This document shows positions 19,001-26,471 of a stretch of 64,000 bases of DNA, piece by piece. The DNA is from CAVYVZ01 sp050748045 (GTDB lineage: Bacteria; Acidobacteriota; Vicinamibacteria; Vicinamibacterales; UBA2999). The stretch lies in the NCBI GenBank assembly GCA_050748045.1, contig JBOGIW010000612.1:14701-78700 (forward strand), in the 5' to 3' direction. The translations under genes were made by a program, and so were the position numbers. Under the pieces are notes generated by a model, which saw nothing but the letters and a program-made list of their open reading frames with translations, searched no databases and was not told the origin of the DNA. The first letter of the stretch is position 1; each line of letters begins with the position of its first letter.

Positions 19001-20436
19001 GCGGCTATCGCGTCGAGCTCGCCGAGATCGAAGCGGTGCTCACGGCGCATCCGGCCATCCACAAGGCCGTGGCGCTGCTGCGCGAGGATGCGCCCGGCGA
19101 TCGGAGACTCGTCGCCTACGTGGCCACGGGCGCAACTGACGTGCACGTCAGCGAGCTGCGCGACCACATGAAGCGGCACCTGCCCGACTACATGCTACCG
19201 ACGGCCGTCGTCTGCCTGCCGGAACTGCCGATGGGTGCGAACGGAAAGATCGACCGACGCGCGTTGCCTCCTCCCGACCGCGATCGCCCGCATCCCGGCG
19301 CGGCGTATGTCGCACCGGCGAATGCTGTGGAGGAAGAGCTCGTGCACCTCTGGGAAGCGCTGCTCGACGTTCGTCCAATCGGCATGAACGACAATTTCTA
19401 CGATCTCGGCGGTCATTCGCTGCTCGCCACGCGGCTGCTCGCTCAGATCCGCCTGCACTTCCAGGTCGAGCTGCCGCTATCGCTGTTCGTGACCGGCGCG
19501 ACCGTTCGCGAGATGTCGGCGGTCGTTCGAACACAGAACGCCGCCAGCTCGATCGTCGTGCCGATTCAACCCGAAGGCACGAGGCCTCCGCTCTTCTGCG
19601 TGCATCCTGCCGGCGGGCAGGTGCTCTGCTACACGAACCTTGCGCGGCACCTCGACCGGAGTCAACCGCTCTACGGATTGCAGGATCCCTACGCGAATGC
19701 GCCTGGGGGGTACTCGCCGCATTCGATCGCGCAGACGGCTGGAGCGTACGTCGCGGCCATTCGGCGTGTTCGTCCACACGGCCCCTACTGCCTGCTCGGC
19801 TGGTCGTTCGGCGGCACGGTGGCCTTCGAGATGGCGCAGCAGCTTCGCCGCGCAGGCGAAGACGTTCCATTGCTCGTGCAGCTGGATACGCCGGCACCAC
19901 GATTCGCACGTCGGCTGACGCGAACGGAACGCGACGATTGCGTCATCCTTGCCGGCCTCGCGCGCGAGCGAGCGTATGTCGACGACCTCGAGGTGGCGAT
20001 CTCGTCCGACGATCTACTGCAGCTCGCGAGGCAGCGGCGCTGTTGCCACGTCGTGGAACGCCTCAACGCCGCCGGCGTGACGCACCCGGGCGTGACGGCC
20101 GAGTCCTTCGAACAGCAGCTCGAACGGTGGTGGGGCCGCATCCATTCGCTGCAGACGTACGAGCCGCACGTGTACTCGGGCCGTATGCTCCTCATTCGCG
20201 CCGCAAGCACCGACACGGCGCTGCACCACGATTGGGCGGAGCTGATGACATCGACCTACCGCGATCGCGCGCTCGGCTGGAGCGAGTTCGTGTCGACGCC
20301 GATCGACATTCTCGACGTGCCCGGCCATCACAACACCATCGGCCGCGAGCCGTACGTGCGGGAGCTGGCGGCCCAGCTCGCCGCGCGTCTCGCGGCTGCC
20401 GTCGCCCGTATGTCGCCCGCTCCCGCATCCGTGTAG
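13060..20436 (+). CDS. NRPS, C-A-PCP-C-A-PCP-TE (terminal two modules)
   Basis: A 2458-residue synthetase; GTG 13060 or ATG 13063 starts it, with GGGAG upstream. Domains: C1 (HHIVVDG, H193/D198), A1 (FTSGSTGRPKG near 661, core ending NGKVDR near 1000), PCP1 (LGGHSL, Ser1056), C2 (HHIVADAW, H1249/D1254), A2 (TSGSTGRPKG near 1725), PCP2 (LGGHSL, Ser2120) and TE (GWSFGG Ser2249, Asp2276, GHH His2423). Pocket residues read by alignment to GrsA are D-A-F-T-L-G-V-T-F for A1, resembling Ile-type codes with low certainty, and D-L-T-K-V-G-E-V-G for A2, the classical Asn pattern. No epimerisation domain is present. The TE marks it as the last protein of the line although it is the first NRPS gene. Cyclising or hydrolysing release cannot be told apart. 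Confidence 0.95.
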   Translation: MMIRSQREDPVSELDGRESANEARRTRLSAAKRLLLEQRARGQAPLRGALDCIPARPPGDAPLSFAQERMWFLQQLYPAGAAFHVRVVQRLRGPLDVNLLEECLQTIIGRHEALRTTFPAHDGVPAQVVSPSATCSVTLVDLRHLGDVERQAAIAATIDGETSRPFDLASGPLLRVSVMRLRSEDHVLLLVTHHIVVDGQSVGTLFRELGELYGARKAGLRPRLPDLPIQYADFAAWQRSSLTAERLERHLAYWKEQLAGAPPVLELPTDRPRPAVPTHRGAHRRVRIAAPLTRALKAVSRRAGATMYMTLLATFEILLARYTGQTDVVVGSPVAGRLRAELEPLIGCFINMVTLRANVADDPTFEAFLARVRQTVLDAQEHQELPFEQLVAELQPERAVHTTPLFQVLFGFQNVEEGGLRLAGTTAETIDHPVTTTAKHDLSVSLTERGGEVTGAVEYATDSFDPTTIDRFIGHYMTLLEEIVARPGSRLSQLRLLSPAEHRTMAEWQVSSPVSIPTVPEVFAAHAAATPAAVAVVEGARTLSYGDLERRANRVAHALRQRGIRRGTLVGVSLPRSIDLVVAQLAVLKVGAAYVPLDPGYPAERLGIMVGDTETPLVISDPASPNRLPSGIAVVDAAALESEAPPIDATPPCPAAADDLAYVMFTSGSTGRPKGVMVTHRGILRLAGASGLIALGPDDTLAHVSNPSFDAATFEIWGALLNGGRLVVMPHDLVLTVDAFVAALRDSGVTTLTLTTPLFNEVVAHVPDVIGRMRHVLFGADRVDPASVATAIVHGAPERLLHVYGPTENMTFTTGFHVRQAPKRGETVPIGRPVTDTCTYVLDRFRQPVPPGVIGELVVGGAGLSPGYWKRPALTAEKFVPDPLSAIPGSRVYRTGDLGRWRVDGELEFVGRRDHQVKIRGFRVEPGEIEAVLRGHPSVGACAVVAREEPKGRRLVGYVVGTAGAGFDLESDLRSFLSARLPDYMVPSALVRLERLPLTPNGKVDRGALPGPDAERPVTAAPRTPTEEVIAGIWAEVLGLDDVSVHDDFFDLGGHSLLAMRVVARMRRAFGIDLAVRALFEKPTVAALAAEIARTAARGRHADVPPPAAGAARPDRLPLSFAQQRMWYMQQLAPASTALHIPLTWRGRGHLDIEALSWALTELLDRHETLRTRFPLRDGVPLQIIDPPAPVTIDVEDHRTLTVEAQEFIVRARTRAVIEQPFDLATGPLWRARVMKLGADHHVLALVLHHIVADAWSLDIFCRELAALYSARLSARSSPLAPLSLQYADFSTWQHTWLEGDRLDRELAFWKANLAGAPALLQLPSDRPRPPIASGRGGNAPVRIGPALTKALRALSRQHDVTLYMVLLAAFQVLVTRYTGQKDLVIGTSIAGRTQAEAESLIGVFFNVLPLRTSLAGNPSFVELLGRVRETTLGAYQHQDLPFERLVRELSLPRTLSYSPVFQVLFELHDSQLSAPALPGLVIDSVWIEGSHTAKYDLTMSLVQQGDGVAGGVEYSRDLFEPATVERLVGHYLTLLESIVQEPGQAIAQLPLIPAAERRQLVNEWNATALSWDPACLDELFEAQAHATPTAVAVEAADGASWTYAALNARANQLARILRRGGVGPDDRVAICVPRSIDLIAGLLGVLKAGAAYVPLDPSYPAERLQYMASDAGVRSIVTHASCAAMFAANAPVLCLDRMTEALAAEDSADLPRVTTPAHLAYVYYTSGSTGRPKGVAINHDGIVNYVRWGCRAYGAAMGGGAPLHSSIAVDLTLTNLLPLFAGGRVQLVEEGPGVDGLVKALHARPRWGLLKLTPTHLALLNPALTPEEREASARVLVIGADQLTAEPTAVWQETAPGVTLINEYGPTETVVGCSSYVFDRRAPKAGVVPIGRPIANTTFYVMDPERELLPIGIPGELYIGGVGVARGYWGRPGLTAAQFVPDPFRGIPGGRMYKTGDRARYLPSGDLECLGRFDDQVKLRGYRVELAEIEAVLTAHPAIHKAVALLREDAPGDRRLVAYVATGATDVHVSELRDHMKRHLPDYMLPTAVVCLPELPMGANGKIDRRALPPPDRDRPHPGAAYVAPANAVEEELVHLWEALLDVRPIGMNDNFYDLGGHSLLATRLLAQIRLHFQVELPLSLFVTGATVREMSAVVRTQNAASSIVVPIQPEGTRPPLFCVHPAGGQVLCYTNLARHLDRSQPLYGLQDPYANAPGGYSPHSIAQTAGAYVAAIRRVRPHGPYCLLGWSFGGTVAFEMAQQLRRAGEDVPLLVQLDTPAPRFARRLTRTERDDCVILAGLARERAYVDDLEVAISSDDLLQLARQRRCCHVVERLNAAGVTHPGVTAESFEQQLERWWGRIHSLQTYEPHVYSGRMLLIRAASTDTALHHDWAELMTSTYRDRALGWSEFVSTPIDILDVPGHHNTIGREPYVRELAAQLAARLAAAVARMSPAPASV

Positions 20437-20460
20437 GTCACCCGTCCGGGGGGTTCGCGT

Positions 20461-23400
20461 ATGGCCACCACCTCTTCGGCTCGATCGGCGCGATACGAAG
20501 CGCAGGTCGCCGAAATCCTGGCTCCGCTCTTTGGGTGTTCGGAGGCAGACGTGGACCGGAGCTCGACGTTCCTCGAGCTCGGCGCCGATTCCCTGCTCCT
20601 CATGCGCGCGAGCCGCGCCATCGAGCAGCGCTTCGGCGTCACGATCCCGTTCCGGACGCTGATGGGGGGCCTGGGGACGGTGCGCGATCTCGCCGCGCAT
20701 CTCACGACCAACATCCCTGCCGAGACGCCCGCCGCGGAGCTGGACGTGCCGCTGCCCGAAGCGCCGTCGGTCTCTCCCGATCCGCCGCGGTCCTCGACCT
20801 GGGCGGCCCACGGTGATCGTGGCGGCGCCTCGGATCTCGAACGGATCGTCAGCGATCAGCTCCACCTGATGTCGCGCCAACTCGAGCTGCTGCGGCGCGC
20901 ACGAGCAGGGACGCACGACCGGCGGCAGGACCAGCCGAGCGCCGCTCCGACAGTCGAAGCGGCCGCTGCGCCGGACACCGCGACACCCGAAGCGTTCGGG
21001 CCGTTTCGTCCCGCGTCTCGGCAGACGATCTCGGCGATGACCGACCGCCAACAGCGGCACTTGTCCGACCTTGTCGCGCGCTACACAGCGAGGACGGCGG
21101 CGTCGAAGCAATTCGCCGCCGAGCATCGCCGTTGCCTCGCCGATCCGCGGGCGCCAGCCGGCTTCCAGCTCGCCTGGAAGGAAATGGTGTATCCGCTCGT
21201 GGGCAGCCGGTCGAAGGGCTCGCGGCTGTGGGACCTGGACGGCAATCAGTACGTCGATTTCACGATGGGGTTCGGCGTTCACCTCTTCGGCCATTCGCCG
21301 CCCTGCGTGACCAACGCCATCGCCGCGCAGCTCGCCGAGGGCCTGCACCTCGGACCGCAGACGGAACGAGCCGGCCGCGTCGCCGCCCTCCTGGCCGAGT
21401 TGACCGGCATGGAGCGCGTGGCCTTCTGCAACTCCGGCACGGAAGCGGTGATGGGCGCGATCCGGCTCGCGCGAGCCGCAACCGGACGTGCCCGCATCGC
21501 GGTCTTTTCCGGCGCGTATCACGGCACGTTCGACGGCGTACTCGGCCGCGAGCAGACCGTCGGCGGCGTCCGGCGCACCGCACCCGTCTCCATCGGGACG
21601 CCCCTCTCGCTGGTCGCCGACGTGATGGTCCTCGACTACGGCGATCCGGCATCGATCGACGCCGTTCGACATGCCGCTGATCTGGCCGCGGTCCTCGTGG
21701 AACCCGTCCAGAGCCGCAACCTGTCGCTGCAGCCACGCGCGTTCCTCGAGGAACTGCGAGCGGTGACGGCGCAGGTCGGTGCGGCGCTCATCTTCGACGA
21801 GATCATCTCCGGCTTCCGCGTGCATCCCCGTGGATGCCAGGGCTGGTTCGGCGTGAGCGCCGACCTTGCGACCTATGGAAAGGTCGTGGCCGGCGGCCTG
21901 CCGATCGGTGTGATCGCGGGGGCGGCGCCCTTCCTCGACCGGATCGACGGCGGCTCCTGGCAGTACGGCGATCGGTCGTGCCCGACGGTTCCGCAAGCGA
22001 TCTTCGCAGGCACCTTCTCGAAGAACCCGCTGACGATGGCCGTGGCCGAAGCGGTCTTGTCGGCGATCCGAGAGCAGAGTCCCGAGTTGCAGGAGTCGCT
22101 GAACCGTCGCACCGGCGCCCTCGCGGAGGCGCTCAACGCCATCTTCACGCGCTGGCGAGCGGCGATGCAGGTGCACCACTTCGGCTCGATGTTCCGGTTC
22201 GCGCGCCGGCCCGACGCTCGCTGGCTCGATCTGCTCTTCTACCACCTCGTCGACCGCGGCGCGTACATCTGGGAGGGGCGAGGCTGTTTCCTGTCGACCG
22301 CGCACGGTGACGCGGATGCGACCTTCCTCGTCGACGCCGTCGACGACAGCCTTCGCGAGCTCGAGCGGGAGGGCTTTCTCGGCGAGCGCCCGCTCCCGGC
22401 CCCGGCTTCCGCGCCGACGCACACGTTCGTTCCGATGGCGGCGTCGGCGAGGCAGATCTGGGTGCACTCGCAGATCAGCGAGCAGGCTTCCCTGGCGTAC
22501 AACGAGCTGCTCTGCCTCCGGATGCACGGCGAGATCGATATCGACGCGATGCGGCAATCGGTCCGGCAGCTCGCCGAACGCCATGACGCGCTTCGAGCTA
22601 CGGCGGACGAATCGGGTGAACGGTGGTGCGTGGCGGGCGAGGTGGCGGCCGACGTCGCTCGCATCGACCTGTCGGAACGATACGCCGGCGAAGGCGAGGT
22701 CGCCATGGCGGCGGTACTCGACGAGGCGATAGGCGAGCCGTTCGATTTGACCCGCGGGCCGCTCTTCCGCGTCCGGCTCTATCGTCTCGCCTCCGACCAG
22801 CATCTTTTTGCGCTCGTATTTCACCACCTGGCGATGGACGGATTGTCCGCTCAGTTGTTCCTGCAGGAGCTGCGGACGATGTACGTGGCGGCCATCGAGC
22901 GACGCCCGCATGCGCTGCCGCCGGCGAGGCAGTTCAGCGAGCGCGCCGGCGCCGCGCCGGGTCTCCATTCATCGGCCGACGCCCTCCACGGAGAGCGCTT
23001 CTGGTCAGAGCTGTTGGATGGCGCGGCGCCGCTGCATCTGCCGCTCGACCGGCCGCGCCCGGCGATCGGCGTCAGCGACGGCCGGCGTGAGCGGATCACG
23101 ACGCGTGGCGGGCTCGGCGCGGCACTCGCCGACGACGCGGCGCGCGCCAACTGCTCGCTCTTCGTCGTTCTCCTGTCGGCCTTCGTCGCCACGCTGCACC
23201 GCTTGTCGCGACAGAACGACTTCGTCGTGGGTGTGACCTCGATGGGCCGCGCGTTCGACGGCGACCAGCGCATGATCGGTCACTGCGTCGATCTGCTGCC
23301 GCTGCGCAGCCGTGCGGCCGACGACCCGGAGCTCAGCGGGATCTTCGGGGCGATGAAGTCGCAGCTCCTCGACGCGCAGCAGTACGCGCCCTGGTTGCAT

Positions 23401-26400
23401 CCGAGCAGCGGACCCCGCCGACTCCCCGCCATTCGCGCAACGTTCAACATGGATCCGCCGGCTCGCGACGCCGGCAGCTCGCTCGACTTCGGGTCGATAC
23501 ACGTCACGAAGCTTCCGGGACGCGTTCGCCACGTCAAATTCGACGTGCAATGGAACGTCGCCGTCGTCCAGGACGAGCTCTCGATCGTCTGCGACTACAA
23601 CGCCCGCTGCTTCGACCCCTCGTCCATTCGATCGATGCTCGACACGTACGTGCAGATCTGCACGCTCGTCGCCCGGACGGCGCATGTTCGATTGTCCGAG
23701 CTGCCCCCCGTGACCGACGTCGGGCGGGAGCGGCTGATGGCCGAACGCGCCGCAACGGCGCGCTCCGTTCCGCACACGACCATTCCGGCCCTGTTCGAGA
23801 CGCAGGTCCGGCGAACGCCGCATGCGGTCGCCGTGGCGTGCGGCGAAGAGCGGCTGACCTACGCACAGCTCGACGAACGCGCGAATCGGCTCGCGCATCA
23901 CCTGATCGCCTCGGGCGTCGGCCCAGAGCGGCTCGTCGGCGTGGCGCTGCCTCGCTCGACAAATCTCGTGGTGGCGATCGTCGCGACGTTGAAGGCTGGT
24001 GGAGCCTACGTGCCGATTGAGCCGGACTATCCCGACGCTCGGCTCGCGTTCATGATCGAAGACGCTCGCCCGAGCCTGGTGCTGACGACCGCGGCGATGC
24101 AGCCGCGGCTGCCGCCCGTGGCGCCGACGCTCGATCTCGACGACGAGGCAGTCCAGGACATGCTCGGGCGGCTGCCGTCGGCGCCGCCCGACCTCACCGT
24201 TCTCCCGCAGCATCCCACGTACGTGATCTACACGTCCGGATCCACCGGCGCACCGAAGGGTGCCACGAACACACACGAGGCGCTCGTCAACCGCTTGCTC
24301 TGGATGCAGCACGCGTACGGACTGAACGAAGGCGATCGCGTCCTGCAGAAGACGCCATACGGCTTCGACGTTTCGGTCTGGGAGTTCGTCTGGCCGCTGA
24401 TCGTAGGGGCGCAGGTCGTGGTGGCCTCGCCGGGCGCGCATCGCGACCCGGTCGCGATTGCCGACGCCATCTGCGAGCACGGCGTCACGACGGTTCACTT
24501 TGTACCGTCGATGCTGCGCGAGTTCCTGCGGTCGCCCGCCGCACCGCGTTGCGTGACGCTGCGCCGCGTCATCTGCAGCGGCGAGGCGCTCGCCGGCGAT
24601 CTGCGGCAGCGGTTCTTCGACGCGCTTCCCGCGGTCGAGCTGCACAACCTCTATGGTCCGACTGAGGCGGCAATCGACGTGAGCGCCTGGGCGTGCCGCC
24701 CCGACGAGGGCCATGCGGCGCCGCCGATCGGCCACGCGATCTGGAACACCGCACTCTACATCCTCGACGAGCACCTCCAGCCGGTGCCGGACGGCGTCAT
24801 CGGCGATCTCTACATCGTCGGCGCCGGGCTCGCGCGTGGATACCTGCGGCGGCCCGGGCTGACGGCCGACCGGTTCATCCCTGATCCGTACGCGGATGGA
24901 GCGCGGATGTATCGGACCGGCGATCTCGCCCGTCGACGGCAAGGCGGCGCGCTCGAGTTTGCCGGGCGTCGAGACGATCAGATCAAGCTGCGCGGAGTAC
25001 GGATCGAGCCTGGCGAGATCGAGGTGGCGCTTCGCCGACATCCGGCGGTCCGTGACGCCGCGGTGGTGCCTGTCGCGAGCGCCGACGGCGGGAGTCGACT
25101 CGCGGCGTACGTCGCGCTCGATACCCGTGTAGCCGGAACGGCGCTGCGCCTGGCGGCGTGCGAACGGGAAGGCCGACTCTCCGCTGACGCGTGGGTCGAG
25201 CTTCCCAACGGCTTGCCGGTCGCGCACCTGACTCGCGGTGAAACGGAGTTCCTCTACGACGAGATCTTCGCGCGGCAGCGGTATCTGCGACACGGCGTGA
25301 CGCTCTCGCCTGGCGCATGCGTGCTCGACGTCGGCGCGAACATCGGCATGTTCAGCCTGTTCGTCGGGCACCACTACCCGGGCACGCGCATCTACGCATT
25401 CGAGCCGATCGCAGCGATCCGCAAGGTGCTGGAGCTCAACGCCGGAATTCACGGACTCGACGTGCGGGTGATCGGTGCCGGCCTCGCGGAAGAAGAGGGC
25501 GAGCGAACGTTCACCTTCTACCCACGCATGTCGATACTCTCCGGTCAGTTCGCCGATGCGGATCAGGAGCGCGCCGTCGTCACCGCCTACGCACGGGGGC
25601 ACGCCACCGGCTCGGCGGACGCGTTCGACGAGCTGCTCGACGACCGGCTGGCGGCGGAAAACGTGCGCTGCCGGGTGACCACCATCTCCGCGGCCCTCGC
25701 GGAGCAGCGAATCGAGCGGGTCGACCTCCTCAAGATCGACGCCGAGAAGAGCGAACTGGCGGTGCTTGACGGACTTGCCGCAGACGACTGGCCGAAGATT
25801 CGACAGGTGGTCGTGGAGGTGCACGACGAGCGTGCGGCGCTCCCGACCATCCGTGCCCGCCTGCAGCAACACGGCTTCCACGTCTCCGAGGAGTGCGACG
25901 ACAGCCTGGCGGCGACGGGACTGACCACGTTGTACGCGGTACGCGAAGCCGGTCGCGAGAGCGAAGTTCCTCCGGCCCCCGCGACATGGAGCAGCCCGGC
26001 GCGTCTCATCGCGGACATGCGCGCCCGTCTCGGCGAGTCACTGCCGGAGATCATGATTCCCCCGGTCTTCGTGCTGCTCGATCGACTCCCAGTCAGCGCG
26101 AATGGAAAGCTCGATCGGCGGGCGCTGCCGCTGCCCGACCGCGGGTCGCTGCAGGCCGCGTCTCTCGTCCCTCCCCGCACGCCCACGGAGGAGGTGCTGG
26201 CCGCACTCTGGCGCGAGGTGCTCGGCATCGACGGCTTCGGAGTGCACGCCAATTTCTTCGATCTCGGCGGCCATTCGCTGCTCGCCACACGTGTGACGGC
26301 CGGCATCCGCCGTCACTTCCACGTCCAACTCCGCCTCCACGTCGTGTTCGACCAACCGACGATCGCGCAGCTCGCCGAGGTCGTGGAGACGGCGTTGCTC

Positions 26401-26451
26401 GACGCGCTCGATGCGATCCCGGAGGAAGAGGCCGCACGGCTCGTGGGCTAG
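20461..26451 (+). CDS. Hybrid ACP-aminotransferase-C-A(FkbM MT)-PCP synthetase
   Basis: A 1996-residue protein. The N-terminal carrier has LGADSL (Ser44). A linker with DLERIVSDQLHLMSRQLE (from 125) is followed by a class III PLP aminotransferase of the glutamate-semialdehyde-aminomutase type (Asp446 in FDEIISGFR, Lys474 in TYGKVVAGG). Then come C (HHLAMDG, H788/D793) and A (YTSGSTGAPKG near 1254, pocket D-V-W-H-I-S-L-I-D, a serine code). The A domain is interrupted after KLRGVRIEPGEIE by an FkbM-type methyltransferase (VLDVGANIGMFSLF, 1621; LLKIDAEKSE) and resumes at NGKLDRRALP (1881). PCP2 has Ser1939. ACP-AMT pairs of this kind convert a beta-ketoacyl thioester to a beta-amino acid, as in mycosubtilin and microcystin synthases. 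The KS-AT normally ahead of the ACP is absent and is probably the protein at 40926-43739. Confidence 0.92.
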   Translation: MATTSSARSARYEAQVAEILAPLFGCSEADVDRSSTFLELGADSLLLMRASRAIEQRFGVTIPFRTLMGGLGTVRDLAAHLTTNIPAETPAAELDVPLPEAPSVSPDPPRSSTWAAHGDRGGASDLERIVSDQLHLMSRQLELLRRARAGTHDRRQDQPSAAPTVEAAAAPDTATPEAFGPFRPASRQTISAMTDRQQRHLSDLVARYTARTAASKQFAAEHRRCLADPRAPAGFQLAWKEMVYPLVGSRSKGSRLWDLDGNQYVDFTMGFGVHLFGHSPPCVTNAIAAQLAEGLHLGPQTERAGRVAALLAELTGMERVAFCNSGTEAVMGAIRLARAATGRARIAVFSGAYHGTFDGVLGREQTVGGVRRTAPVSIGTPLSLVADVMVLDYGDPASIDAVRHAADLAAVLVEPVQSRNLSLQPRAFLEELRAVTAQVGAALIFDEIISGFRVHPRGCQGWFGVSADLATYGKVVAGGLPIGVIAGAAPFLDRIDGGSWQYGDRSCPTVPQAIFAGTFSKNPLTMAVAEAVLSAIREQSPELQESLNRRTGALAEALNAIFTRWRAAMQVHHFGSMFRFARRPDARWLDLLFYHLVDRGAYIWEGRGCFLSTAHGDADATFLVDAVDDSLRELEREGFLGERPLPAPASAPTHTFVPMAASARQIWVHSQISEQASLAYNELLCLRMHGEIDIDAMRQSVRQLAERHDALRATADESGERWCVAGEVAADVARIDLSERYAGEGEVAMAAVLDEAIGEPFDLTRGPLFRVRLYRLASDQHLFALVFHHLAMDGLSAQLFLQELRTMYVAAIERRPHALPPARQFSERAGAAPGLHSSADALHGERFWSELLDGAAPLHLPLDRPRPAIGVSDGRRERITTRGGLGAALADDAARANCSLFVVLLSAFVATLHRLSRQNDFVVGVTSMGRAFDGDQRMIGHCVDLLPLRSRAADDPELSGIFGAMKSQLLDAQQYAPWLHPSSGPRRLPAIRATFNMDPPARDAGSSLDFGSIHVTKLPGRVRHVKFDVQWNVAVVQDELSIVCDYNARCFDPSSIRSMLDTYVQICTLVARTAHVRLSELPPVTDVGRERLMAERAATARSVPHTTIPALFETQVRRTPHAVAVACGEERLTYAQLDERANRLAHHLIASGVGPERLVGVALPRSTNLVVAIVATLKAGGAYVPIEPDYPDARLAFMIEDARPSLVLTTAAMQPRLPPVAPTLDLDDEAVQDMLGRLPSAPPDLTVLPQHPTYVIYTSGSTGAPKGATNTHEALVNRLLWMQHAYGLNEGDRVLQKTPYGFDVSVWEFVWPLIVGAQVVVASPGAHRDPVAIADAICEHGVTTVHFVPSMLREFLRSPAAPRCVTLRRVICSGEALAGDLRQRFFDALPAVELHNLYGPTEAAIDVSAWACRPDEGHAAPPIGHAIWNTALYILDEHLQPVPDGVIGDLYIVGAGLARGYLRRPGLTADRFIPDPYADGARMYRTGDLARRRQGGALEFAGRRDDQIKLRGVRIEPGEIEVALRRHPAVRDAAVVPVASADGGSRLAAYVALDTRVAGTALRLAACEREGRLSADAWVELPNGLPVAHLTRGETEFLYDEIFARQRYLRHGVTLSPGACVLDVGANIGMFSLFVGHHYPGTRIYAFEPIAAIRKVLELNAGIHGLDVRVIGAGLAEEEGERTFTFYPRMSILSGQFADADQERAVVTAYARGHATGSADAFDELLDDRLAAENVRCRVTTISAALAEQRIERVDLLKIDAEKSELAVLDGLAADDWPKIRQVVVEVHDERAALPTIRARLQQHGFHVSEECDDSLAATGLTTLYAVREAGRESEVPPAPATWSSPARLIADMRARLGESLPEIMIPPVFVLLDRLPVSANGKLDRRALPLPDRGSLQAASLVPPRTPTEEVLAALWREVLGIDGFGVHANFFDLGGHSLLATRVTAGIRRHFHVQLRLHVVFDQPTIAQLAEVVETALLDALDAIPEEEAARLVG

Positions 26452-26471
26452 ACCATCCACAGGACGAGACA

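Noticed and set aside
20014..25881. Two minus-strand open frames of about 960-980 codons opposite the hybrid synthetase
   Set aside because: They mirror the codon pattern of the plus-strand NRPS gene and show no motif of their own.
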